This document shows, one piece after another, positions 1 through 7,127 of a DNA stretch of 64,000 bases. The position numbers and the translations under genes were made by a program. The stretch covers positions 8,556-72,555 of the forward strand of contig JAZOCC010000004.1 of the NCBI GenBank assembly GCA_045596385.1, read 5' to 3'. Positions within the stretch are counted from its first letter, which is position 1. Each line of letters starts with the position of its first letter. This DNA is from SIG307 sp045596385. Lineage in GTDB: Bacteria > Bacillota > Clostridia > Lachnospirales > Lachnospiraceae. Under the pieces are notes generated by a model. It made no database searches. It was not told the DNA's origin and saw only the letters and a list, made by a program, of their open reading frames with translations.

Positions 1-2
1 TA

Positions 3-1565
3 AGCCCAGTATTAAATTTAACATATAGTATAAAAAGAATCGATAAACGGTATATGCTTAAGCAGTATTGCGCACTCACAGAAGAACCAATGGTTATAGA
101 AATTGAAAATTCGAATATCATCGAAGGATATGGTCAGAAAACATATACAGATAGATACTTGGCTTACCTAAATGGTTTAGTAAAAGGAGTAGGAAAGGAG
201 TCTCAAAATATAATTTTTTCACCGACATCTGATACGGCTAGAAAAATTGCATTAGCGCTGGATGGAGAAGTGGATGAAAGTAGTAAAGCACTTATTGAGT
301 ATTATAGTGCAACTATAAAAGATAATTATGCTCTTTGTAAAACTTTGTCAAATGGTGTAGCATATCATCATGGGAAACTACCAATGCATGTGAGAAGAAC
401 CCTTGAGAAAGCTATATCAGATAAAAAAATACGGTATGTTGTTTGTACAACAACTTTATTGCAAGGAGTAAATTTACCTGCTCAAAATGTATTTATTAGA
501 AATCCACACTTGTATGTCAAAAAGAAAAAGGATGCCCCGGAACTGACAAATTATGAGATGGCAAATTTGCGTGGACGAGCAGGGAGATTGCTGAAAGATT
601 ATGTTGGACGTACTTTTGTGATGGATGAGGATGAATTTGTAGACACGGAGGGGTATGAACAACTAGAGTTATTTGAAGATGTAACGAAGGAATTACCATC
701 TGGATATGAACAAAAGTTTGAAGAATATCGTGAAGCAATAGAATATGCTCTTGAAGAGAACAAACCGGTTGATGCGACGATGAAAAAATATGGATATATT
801 ATTTCTTATATTCGTCAATCCGTTTTGAGATATGGCTCTGAGTCGCAACAAAGAATGCGAGATGTTGGAATTAAACTAACACAGAAGCAAGTGGCTGCGA
901 TTATACATAAACTTGAGCAAATTACGGTGCCAAAAGAAGTTTGTTATAAAAATAGATATTGGGATCCGTTTGTCTTGGATGCTATCTATACAACTTTTGA
1001 GGGACAAGTGCCTGATACGCCGATGGAAAAGGGGGCAAAAGGAAAAATTGATAAAATAATGCGATTCTTGAGGGATACGGAAGAAACTGTAGATATGTAT
1101 AGAAAATATGTTCCTACTATGTATCAAAATGGCAAAATGCGTAGTATTATGGTTGGGTTAAGCTTAAAGTGGGCGAATGGTGAAAAACTGAGTGAGATTT
1201 TAAGTGATTCTAGATACGATGGCGAAGATGGAATGGATAACATTGATAATACAATTGAATTATTGCAAAACACGATTTCATTTAGCTTACCACTATTATT
1301 AAGACCTATATATGATATGTGGAAACCAGAGAGTTGCTTTTTGACTTGTATGCAAGCTGGAGCATTTAGTAATATTGTTCGTTGTATGATAGAGATGGGT
1401 ATTCCGAGAGAAACGGCGTTATTTTTATATGAGGAGTTATTTAAAGAAAAAGATTGTACGGAAGAGGACAAACTGAAGTTGGATAGGATTATTCGAGAGA
1501 AAGTACAGCAAGGCTACAATGAACTACCATATTGGATACGAGTGCAGTTGGATTTCTTGGTATGA
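3..1565 (+). CDS. Ski2-like superfamily 2 helicase, C-terminal part (5' truncated by window)
   Basis: The reading frame is open from base 3, so the gene begins outside the window; the ATG at 54 is probably internal. Counting from that ATG, visible SF2 motifs are a motif IV-like FSPTSDTA (about 55-62), HHG (105-107), motif V QGVNLPA (137-143) and motif VI RGRAGR (173-178). QG[VT]NLPA with RGRAGR is characteristic of Ski2-like helicases. Walker A and DExH would lie upstream. The C-terminal 300 residues match nothing I recognise. The gene is clearly more AT-rich than genes after 5 kb, which suggests transfer. Helicases of this type occur in defence loci (for example HamB of Hachiman); that link is inference, since the partner gene would be outside the window. 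Confidence 0.8.
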   Translation, partial: SPVLNLTYSIKRIDKRYMLKQYCALTEEPMVIEIENSNIIEGYGQKTYTDRYLAYLNGLVKGVGKESQNIIFSPTSDTARKIALALDGEVDESSKALIEYYSATIKDNYALCKTLSNGVAYHHGKLPMHVRRTLEKAISDKKIRYVVCTTTLLQGVNLPAQNVFIRNPHLYVKKKKDAPELTNYEMANLRGRAGRLLKDYVGRTFVMDEDEFVDTEGYEQLELFEDVTKELPSGYEQKFEEYREAIEYALEENKPVDATMKKYGYIISYIRQSVLRYGSESQQRMRDVGIKLTQKQVAAIIHKLEQITVPKEVCYKNRYWDPFVLDAIYTTFEGQVPDTPMEKGAKGKIDKIMRFLRDTEETVDMYRKYVPTMYQNGKMRSIMVGLSLKWANGEKLSEILSDSRYDGEDGMDNIDNTIELLQNTISFSLPLLLRPIYDMWKPESCFLTCMQAGAFSNIVRCMIEMGIPRETALFLYEELFKEKDCTEEDKLKLDRIIREKVQQGYNELPYWIRVQLDFLV

Positions 1566-1604
1566 TAGATGGATAGTGCCCGTGATGTAAACAAATATCG
1601 AGTA

Positions 1605-1634
1605 TTGACTTTTCCTGCAATTATTGCATATAAT
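1605..1634 (+). promoter_or_regulatory. Sigma-A promoter of the phosphotransferase gene
   Basis: TTGACT (1605-1610), 18-bp spacer, TATAAT (1629-1634). The expected start near 1641 places the hairpin at 1647-1684 inside the 5' leader of the next gene. Confidence 0.65.
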
Positions 1635-1646
1635 ATATTTAACAGA

Positions 1647-1711
1647 GCCCAACACGCCTCTCAACGATGCGGACCATGTTGGGCCTTTTAATTTAGAGGA
1701 AGGAGGCCCCC
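1647..1711 (+). promoter_or_regulatory. Leader with attenuator-like hairpin and alternative RBS-masking pairing
   Basis: GCCCAACA (1647-1654) pairs with TGTTGGGC (1677-1684) and is followed by CTTTT, like a weak intrinsic terminator within the leader. The 3' arm GGGCC (1681-1685) can instead pair with GGCCC (about 1706-1710), which abuts the AGGAGG Shine-Dalgarno before the ATG at 1712. The two pairings exclude each other, as in attenuated resistance-gene leaders. I see no convincing leader peptide. Confidence 0.45.
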
Positions 1712-2746
1712 ATGTCACTTGAAAAATCTGTTTTAAACGAAACAATCATCTCGGATTTGTTGTTTCAACATTACGGGCTATCTCCCGTATCTGCAAAGAA
1801 ACTGAAGCTTGGCACTGCCAACTGTTTTCAAGTATATGACGGTAATAAGTATTATTTCCTGAAAGAATTTCAAAGCGACATTTCGGAGGATGAAGTGGTT
1901 CGGGAAGTAAAGCTGTTAGAACATCTTTCTAACGCAGAGTTCTCTGTAACACGTTTTTATAAAACCAGTAACAACGAATTTGTAATAAAGTATCAGAACC
2001 ACATCATTTGCTTGGAGGAATACATAGAAGGACAGACCTACGGATACAACGATTTACCTCTCGATTTGCTTCCTAAAGTTGGCAGAATGCTTGGAAAACT
2101 GCATCAAGCCCTGAAAGACTACTCGTTACCCATCGGTATGTCTGATGAGTGGTTGGATTCTATTTCTGCGGATAGTGTAATCGCGAAATACGATGAGTTG
2201 ATTAAAATCGCGGAAAGCAAAGCAGATGACGAAAATATTCCTCAGATTATTGATGATTTGCAGTACAAAAAGCAATTAGCGGTTCGCTGTGAAGAATACA
2301 AAAAGTATTATAACGGGATTACCTATTGCTCCACTCACGGTGATTATCAGGGCTGCCAGCTTATTTGGGAGCAGGATGAAATCAAGGCGGTGATTGATTT
2401 TTCTGCTGCCTCTTGTTTGCCGGTTACTTGGGAAATCATGCGTTCCTTTGTACAATCGTCGAGTCTATGCAGAAATACTGTAACAATAGATATTGCAGCA
2501 CTTTGTGAATATGTGCGGGAATATATGCGCTTCTCTCCTCTTACGAAAAACGATATGATTGCTATGCCATATGTTTATTTGTTCCAGCTTGCCCAAAGCA
2601 GGTATGGTTACCCGCAGTATTTGTTGAATACCGATTCCGAGGACAGAGAGGGGTTGTTACGGTTTGCGTTTTGGCGTACACAGATGTGTCGGGAAGTAGA
2701 GAGAAAAGCAAAGGAGATTTCGGAGGAGTTGGTGAAACTTTTGTAG
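1712..2746 (+). CDS. Phosphotransferase enzyme family protein (APH-fold)
   Basis: A 344-residue aminoglycoside-phosphotransferase-fold protein. The N-lobe has a lysine in FLKEF (about residue 51). The C-lobe has Brenner-type HGDYQGCQ (209-216) followed by VIDFS (228-232, the DFG equivalent). In canonical APH enzymes the eighth residue of HxDxxxxN is Asn; here it is Gln216, so catalysis may be altered. Start is fixed by GAGGAAGGAGG just upstream of the ATG. Members of this family phosphorylate small hydroxyl compounds such as aminoglycosides, choline, homoserine or macrolides; the substrate cannot be read from sequence. The attenuator-like leader fits drug-inducible expression, but that is inference. 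Confidence 0.75.
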   Translation: MSLEKSVLNETIISDLLFQHYGLSPVSAKKLKLGTANCFQVYDGNKYYFLKEFQSDISEDEVVREVKLLEHLSNAEFSVTRFYKTSNNEFVIKYQNHIICLEEYIEGQTYGYNDLPLDLLPKVGRMLGKLHQALKDYSLPIGMSDEWLDSISADSVIAKYDELIKIAESKADDENIPQIIDDLQYKKQLAVRCEEYKKYYNGITYCSTHGDYQGCQLIWEQDEIKAVIDFSAASCLPVTWEIMRSFVQSSSLCRNTVTIDIAALCEYVREYMRFSPLTKNDMIAMPYVYLFQLAQSRYGYPQYLLNTDSEDREGLLRFAFWRTQMCREVERKAKEISEELVKLL

Positions 2747-2756
2747 GAAAATCCCC

Positions 2757-2787
2757 TTGACTCTCCCCCTGACTGTAATGTTATAAC
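2757..2787 (+). promoter_or_regulatory. MerR-type promoter with 19-bp spacer
   Basis: TTGACT (2757-2762) and TATAAC (2782-2787) are 19 bp apart. This over-long spacer is the known hallmark of promoters untwisted by MerR-family activators. It lies directly upstream of a MerR gene, so autoregulation is likely. Confidence 0.6.
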
Positions 2788-2884
2788 CAAGCTGTAACCA
2801 AGAAACAGCGTTGTTTCGCAAACCAAATTCGGCAAGGGAAACTCTTTTATCAGCGTTTCCCTAAGCAAAGAAAGGTGTGCTGAT

Positions 2885-4075
2885 ATGTACAAGATTGGTG
2901 AATTATCACGGCTTTGCCGTATTCCGGTCAAAACGCTGCGGTACTATGACAGTGAAGGGCTGCTTGTTCCGGACGAAATTGACCGTTTTACGGGATATCG
3001 CTACTATTCTGCCGCAAGGATTGCCGATTGCAACCGCATTATTTCCCTGAAGGAGCTTGGTTTTTCTTTGGAAGAAATAAAAAAGCATCTGCGGGCAAGC
3101 ACGGACGAGGATATCCTTGCGTTGGTGGATGCCAAGTGCGCAGAAATTGAGGAAAAAACAAAGGATCTTTCCTTACAGTTGAAGAAATTAAATCACATCA
3201 GGAAATCATTATCGGAAGGGGAGAGGACTATGTTTCCTATGGCTATTCGAAGCGGTGACACCATTCGTGTCGCTTATCAAAGAAAGATGTATGCAACCAA
3301 AGCTGAGGCTGAGGCAACGCTTACGCAAATGAAGGAGACCCTGCCAAAGCAATTGATTGGTGCACGTACTGTGATTGTGAACTATGAGATGGAATATCGT
3401 GAAAAATACCTTGACCTTGCCATATGCGTGGAAATTACCGGCGGACTTGCAAAGGCTTTGGGATATGAGGAAAAGACGCTTACTTTCTCAGGAGAACTGG
3501 CAACCCTAGTCTGCAAACGGGAACAGCTTGACGACGGGTATCACGCCATGCTGTCCCAAATCCACGAAATCGATTACCAAATCATTGGGGCATCCTATGA
3601 AATTTATTATGAGGACGGCACGGTAGAACTGAAAATCCCTGTATGCAAAAAAGTGAAATGCATGGACCCAGCCATTGAAAGACAAGCATTTGAGAACGAT
3701 GAGACCGCCGTCGGTAAGTGGGAAATTCGGGACATTGTTTTAAGCAAGGAACAATTTGTTTACGGGCATCCGAAATGTCCGGAAGCGGAAAACTCTGTTT
3801 GGAAAGAAATATGTTTTCCGGAAGGCGGAGAGCCTTACTGGTTTCTTAAGGGATGGACAAAGGGATTTTTATATCTGGAAGCAACGATTCCGGAACCCCA
3901 TCTTGTGACAATGCCGTACTCCATTGAATCCATGAACGGACGTAGCATCATGTTTTTAGAAATACCACGTAGATACGAAGACGGAAGCAGGGATGCTGTC
4001 TCGCAGTTGCTGGTGTTTGAGAAAGTGTCGGAGGAGGCACTTTTGGTGGAGGAGATAAGGATTCCGGGAAATTGA
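2885..4075 (+). CDS. MerR family regulator with GyrI-like and calycin-like C-terminal domains
   Basis: 396 residues. Residues 1-70 are a textbook MerR winged helix (MYKIGELSRLCRIPVKTLRY, then GYRYY). Residues 75-115 look like the dimerising coiled coil. Residues 116 to about 270 resemble a GyrI-like/effector-binding domain that binds hydrophobic drugs in BmrR-type regulators. The C-terminal 120 residues (AVGKWE... GEPYWFLKGWTKGFLY) look like a small beta-barrel, calycin-like domain. The promoter has a 19-bp spacer typical of autoregulation. An in-frame ATG at 3230 (Met116) follows a purine-rich GGAAGGGGAGAGG exactly at the domain junction, so a free effector domain could also be made. Confidence 0.85.
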   Translation: MYKIGELSRLCRIPVKTLRYYDSEGLLVPDEIDRFTGYRYYSAARIADCNRIISLKELGFSLEEIKKHLRASTDEDILALVDAKCAEIEEKTKDLSLQLKKLNHIRKSLSEGERTMFPMAIRSGDTIRVAYQRKMYATKAEAEATLTQMKETLPKQLIGARTVIVNYEMEYREKYLDLAICVEITGGLAKALGYEEKTLTFSGELATLVCKREQLDDGYHAMLSQIHEIDYQIIGASYEIYYEDGTVELKIPVCKKVKCMDPAIERQAFENDETAVGKWEIRDIVLSKEQFVYGHPKCPEAENSVWKEICFPEGGEPYWFLKGWTKGFLYLEATIPEPHLVTMPYSIESMNGRSIMFLEIPRRYEDGSRDAVSQLLVFEKVSEEALLVEEIRIPGN

Positions 4076-4094
4076 AGTGCTTCACATGTGGAAG

Positions 4095-4111
4095 GCGTAG
4101 CTGCACTACGC
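4095..4111 (+). repeat. Short inverted repeat between MerR gene and RNA promoter
   Basis: GCGTAG-CTGCA-CTACGC forms a 6-bp stem. A T-run follows only 17 bases later, so it is not a classic terminator. It may end the MerR transcript weakly. Confidence 0.35.
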
Positions 4112-4136
4112 ACTAGGCACATAATAAGTTTTTTTA

Positions 4137-4165
4137 TTGACTTTTTTGATGAAGTCTGATATAAT
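4137..4165 (+). promoter_or_regulatory. Strong extended -10 promoter of the structured RNA
   Basis: TTGACT (4137-4142), 17-bp spacer, TATAAT (4160-4165), with TG at 4157-4158 giving an extended -10. Start expected near 4172. Confidence 0.8.
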
Positions 4166-4171
4166 TAAATT

Positions 4172-4320
4172 GAACGAAGAAGACCGTGGTCGTTCGGCTC
4201 ACGGTTGGAGTTCCCAAAAGAGAGTTGGGTTCGCTCTCCCGAATAGGCTGCAAAGCTGAAAACCAAGGAACCTTACAAAAGAAAGTGTAATGCTCCTGAT
4301 TTTTGTCAGGAGCATTTTTC
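4172..4320 (+). ncRNA. Structured small RNA of about 150 nt with own promoter and terminator
   Basis: No recognised RNA family. Visible pairings are GAACGA (4172-4177) with TCGTTC (4190-4195); ACCGTG (4183-4188) with CACGGT (4200-4205), crossing the first; CCCAA (4213-4217) with TTGGG (4225-4229); GAGAG (4220-4224) with CTCTC (4234-4238), crossing the third; and GGCT-GCAA-AGCT (4246-4257). Two successive H-type pseudoknots are therefore possible, though plain hairpins compete. The RNA ends at a strong terminator (4289-4317) and the nuclease-like ORF begins within 10 bases of it. It may be a free antitoxin-like RNA, a cis-acting riboswitch leader, or both. Function is inference. Confidence 0.6.
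4289..4320 (+). terminator. Intrinsic terminator between the structured RNA and the PBECR4 ORF
   Basis: AATGCTCCTGA pairs with TCAGGAGCATT around a 6-base loop, then TTTTT. It should allow only partial read-through into the ORF at 4325. Confidence 0.85.
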
Positions 4321-4324
4321 GTGT

Positions 4325-4927
4325 ATGGGGGTGATATATAATTTGGATGATTTGCTACAAAAGTATGAGGATTACATACGTTTGAAAAATTGCAAAGCAG
4401 AGTATTTGCTTTCTAATGGAACGATAATTGAAGTTACATATAAAGAGGAATTTTTTATACATTTGTTAGGATTACACAAACTGACGGATATTCAATTAAT
4501 ACAGTTGTTCAATGACAAAAGCAACAAAAAGGTTCAAACCAAGTATATAATCAGTCGTATCAAGAAAGGTATGTTTACGGATGCGATGGTAAGAGCAAGT
4601 GTATTTTATTCTGATATTGCGGAGCGATATGAAAATTTTTCTTATGAAAATCTTACAACGCTGACCTATACGGATGCGGTGATCAATTTTAATCCCAATC
4701 GAATTCAATCAAAACTAAAAAGTGATTACTTATTGTTTGAAGAAAAGGGAAACGGTGTATATAATCATTTAGGAATTGCTCTTGATACATTTACAGGGGA
4801 ACGATATATCGAGACTTTTTTTCGTGAACCCAGTGATATGTATATAGCAGGGCAGCGAGTTGTAAAAGTAAAAAGTTTTACACTTTATGATCCGGATGGT
4901 CAGGTTATTGTTACAGATTCGTTTTGA
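4325..4927 (+). CDS. PBECR4-like predicted nuclease domain protein
   Basis: 200 residues with no signal peptide or membrane segment. I match it from memory to the PBECR4 family (phage Barnase-EndoU-ColicinE5/D-RelE-like nuclease 4): the F-x-HLLGLHKL block (residues 43-53), a following Lys/Arg-rich helical stretch, and a C-terminal block ending in YIETFFREP and a GQR segment. The BECR fold is a ribonuclease fold shared by many toxins. The ATG at 4325 lacks a Shine-Dalgarno; GGGGGTGAT sits well for a TTG start at 4343, which would give a protein 6 residues shorter. AT-rich like the helicase. It is transcribed, if at all, through the terminator of the RNA upstream. Confidence 0.6.
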   Translation: MGVIYNLDDLLQKYEDYIRLKNCKAEYLLSNGTIIEVTYKEEFFIHLLGLHKLTDIQLIQLFNDKSNKKVQTKYIISRIKKGMFTDAMVRASVFYSDIAERYENFSYENLTTLTYTDAVINFNPNRIQSKLKSDYLLFEEKGNGVYNHLGIALDTFTGERYIETFFREPSDMYIAGQRVVKVKSFTLYDPDGQVIVTDSF

Positions 4928-5031
4928 TAGTGCTTTTTTAGATGTCTTAGATAATTCGACACCACTGCGCACAAAATGTCAGGATTTTTCCTTCGTGAGA
5001 ATATACAATCATAGCCAAGGAGGATGAAGCG

Positions 5032-5871
5032 ATGGAATGGATACAATCGATTAACAAGGCAATTGAATATATGGAAACGCATCTGACAGAGGATATTCAC
5101 TGTGAAGATGTGGCCGGGCATGTACATATTTCCGTGTTCCATTTCCAGAGAACCTTTGCTCTTTTTACCGGGATGTCGGTGGGCGAATATTTGCGGAAAC
5201 GGCGTTTATCCTTGGCGGGTGAAGAATTAACAAAGCAGGGCACGAAAGTGATAGATGTGGCGTTGAAGTACGGTTACGATTCGCCGGAAAGCTTTTCAAA
5301 AGCCTTTACCCGATTCCACGGTATCACGCCCAGTCAGGTCAAAAAGGGAAAAGAGCTGAAATCCTTCAATAAACTTGTTGTTAAGATAACAGTGGAAGGA
5401 GGTACGGTAATGGATTATCGTATTGAAAAGAAGGATGCATTCAGATTGTTGGTGTACGGAAAGATGTTTACGGAGGAAAGTAGCACCAAGGGAATTCCGG
5501 CATTTTGGGACGAGTATTATCGGGAGGAAATCTACAAGAAAGCACCGGGCTATTTAGGCGTTTGTGCACAAGAAAAGGACGGTGCAAAAGAGTTTCTGTA
5601 CGGAATCGGATGCGATGCCGACGATGTAGCAGAAGTACCGGAAGGATTTCAAATCATCAACATTCCGGCATATACCTGGGCAATTTTCAAATGTGTCGGT
5701 CCGATGCCGGATGCGATTCAGAATATGTGGGATGTCATTTACCGGGAGTGGTTGCCTGGAGCGGAGTATGAGCTGATACCGGATTATGACATTGAGAATT
5801 ATTTGCCGGGAGATAATACGGCGGAGGATTATGTGAGCGAGATTTGGTTGCCGGTAAGGGAAAGAGCGTAA
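5032..5871 (+). CDS. AraC family regulator with GyrI-like effector domain
   Basis: 279 residues. Residues 8-105 carry the double helix-turn-helix of AraC/XylS proteins (ending ALKYGYDSPESFSKAFTRFH). Residues 127-279 are a GyrI-like/effector-binding domain (starts MDYRIEKKDAFRLLVYG, ends YVSEIWLPV), known to bind drugs or other small molecules in Rob- and BmrR-like proteins. Start is supported by AAGGAGG seven bases upstream. A perfect internal AAGGAGGT (5396-5403) precedes an in-frame ATG at 5410 (Met127), exactly where the effector domain begins. No adjacent co-directional target is obvious; the T-box GNAT gene lies downstream. Confidence 0.88.
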   Translation: MEWIQSINKAIEYMETHLTEDIHCEDVAGHVHISVFHFQRTFALFTGMSVGEYLRKRRLSLAGEELTKQGTKVIDVALKYGYDSPESFSKAFTRFHGITPSQVKKGKELKSFNKLVVKITVEGGTVMDYRIEKKDAFRLLVYGKMFTEESSTKGIPAFWDEYYREEIYKKAPGYLGVCAQEKDGAKEFLYGIGCDADDVAEVPEGFQIINIPAYTWAIFKCVGPMPDAIQNMWDVIYREWLPGAEYELIPDYDIENYLPGDNTAEDYVSEIWLPVRERA

Positions 5872-5918
5872 GACTTGCGATAGGTATTTGGAGTTGTTGA
5901 GAGATGATGTTCAATATC

Positions 5919-6048
5919 ATGGTCAGAGTGAACAAGAAAATGACCATAATCCTGACCAAGTTGGTCAGGATGTGGTTAACATGAGGCGTATTGTGCACAA
6001 TAGTCATGACCCGGATAATTCGCTCATTATTATGAACGAATTATGACT
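5919..6048. repeat. Cluster of inverted repeats, three with GGTCA/GTCAT cores
   Basis: ATGGTCA (5919-5925) with TGACCAT (5941-5947); TCCTGACC (5950-5957) with GGTCAGGA (5963-5970); AGTCAT (6002-6007) with ATGACT (6043-6048), enclosing ATAATTCG (6015-6022) with CGAATTAT (6037-6044). None is followed by a T-run. The AT-rich remainder of 5871-6100 shows no gene. Confidence 0.45.
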
Positions 6049-6099
6049 GGATAGGATATTGTGGAAATGATTTGTATTCTGAATTGAAGAAAGATTCGC

Positions 6100-6128
6100 T
6101 TGACAGCATCTTTCTTTAAGTTTATAAT
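6100..6128 (+). promoter_or_regulatory. Promoter of the T-box leader
   Basis: Perfect TTGACA (6100-6105), 17-bp spacer, perfect TATAAT (6123-6128). Confidence 0.85.
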
Positions 6129-6134
6129 ACCCTT

Positions 6135-6446
6135 AATTTCATATTCAAGTGATTTGATTAAGAAAAGCAATGATAAGAAGAAGTAGCACAGAGGGAAGCA
6201 TACAGAAAGTAGCCGGTTGATGAGAGGCGCATGGAATACTTTGTGTGAATACATCTTTGAGCTTCGCACCAAATTCCGCAGAATGTGCGGATAGTAGACT
6301 GCGACGGTTCCTGCACCCGTTAACGTGCTAGAGTATAAGCCGTATGGTCGTACTCGAAGAGATAAGCAGTGTAAGCTGTTTATAAACATTAGGTGGTATC
6401 GCGAGATGATTAGACTCTCGTCCTTTTGAAGGACGGGAGTTTTTTG
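6135..6446 (+). promoter_or_regulatory. T-box riboswitch leader
   Basis: About 310 nt of leader ending in the T-box sequence AGGTGGTATCGCGAGA (6391-6406), followed by a terminator. A Stem I helix is visible: AAAGTA with TACTTT and CATAC with GTGTG, with the specifier region just 3' of it in GAATACATC. UAC (Tyr), AUC (Ile) and ACA (Thr) all occur there and I cannot choose. UGGU in the T-box predicts a tRNA with discriminator A, compatible with Tyr and Ile. Uncharged tRNA should favour the antiterminator and expression of the GNAT gene. Confidence 0.88.
6415..6446 (+). terminator. T-box regulated terminator
   Basis: CTCTCGTCCTT (6415-6425) pairs with AAGGACGGGAG (6429-6439), then seven T. Competes with the T-box antiterminator. 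Confidence 0.85.
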
Positions 6447-6521
6447 TTCATTGGTTGTCTTAATCGCTCTGGAATAGAAAGAAAAATCTGTAAGAGGAAA
6501 TTACTCGGAAAGGAAACGAAA

Positions 6522-7019
6522 ATGACAACCAATACAACAATTAACCCACAGGTGGAATTACGGAGATTTCAACCGGAGGATGCAGAAGAAACGGCACGGT
6601 TGATTACTAAAACGCTACGAATAAGCAATAGCAAGGACTATTCAACGGAGAATATTGAGGCTAATGTGGCATCCCATTCGGCAGAGATTTTAACTGAAAG
6701 AGCAAAATGGGGACATATGTATGTGGCGTGTGAAGGTCTCAAAATCATTGGATGTGGTGGGATTGCACCATATTGGGGAAGTACTACGGAAAGTATTTTG
6801 TTGACGATTTTTGTGTTACCGGAATACCAAGGAAAAGGAATCGGAAAACAAATTATCCAAAAATTGGAGCAAGATGAGTTCTTTTTAAGAGCAAATCGAA
6901 TTGAAATCCCTGCGTCCGTTACAGCAATCGAATTCTACAAGAAAATGGGTTATAATTACAAAAACGGAATTGCTGAGGTAGATGAGGAACAGCTTTGTCG
7001 GATGGAGAAATATAGGTAG
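6522..7019 (+). CDS. GNAT family N-acetyltransferase under T-box control
   Basis: 165 residues from the ATG at 6522, which has GGAAAGGAAACG upstream; an earlier in-frame start lies inside the terminator loop and is unlikely. The acetyl-CoA pyrophosphate loop is seen in YQGKGIGKQI after the beta strand SILLTIFVLPE, and a C-terminal IEIPASVTAIEFYKKMGY matches GNAT motif B. It would transfer acetyl from acetyl-CoA to an amine. Because the leader is a T-box, the substrate or product is probably tied to an amino acid or its tRNA, but T-boxes normally control synthetases, biosynthesis or transporters, so this pairing is unusual. Confidence 0.85.
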   Translation: MTTNTTINPQVELRRFQPEDAEETARLITKTLRISNSKDYSTENIEANVASHSAEILTERAKWGHMYVACEGLKIIGCGGIAPYWGSTTESILLTIFVLPEYQGKGIGKQIIQKLEQDEFFLRANRIEIPASVTAIEFYKKMGYNYKNGIAEVDEEQLCRMEKYR

Positions 7020-7127
7020 TAGCAGAGAAAAAGCGTTCCTACTCCACCTTTAGAAAAAAAGTCGGGCACGCTCCTCCGCTTTACGCTATAATAAACTCAT
7101 ACTTGCAAGTGAACAGGAGCGAACGAG

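Noticed and set aside
4172..4320. Known RNA families (SRP RNA, 6S RNA, tmRNA, T-box, c-di-GMP, ZTP) for the structured RNA
   Set aside because: None of their conserved sequence blocks is present; GGCTGCAAAGCT only superficially resembles the GACGCAAAGC part of c-di-GMP-I.
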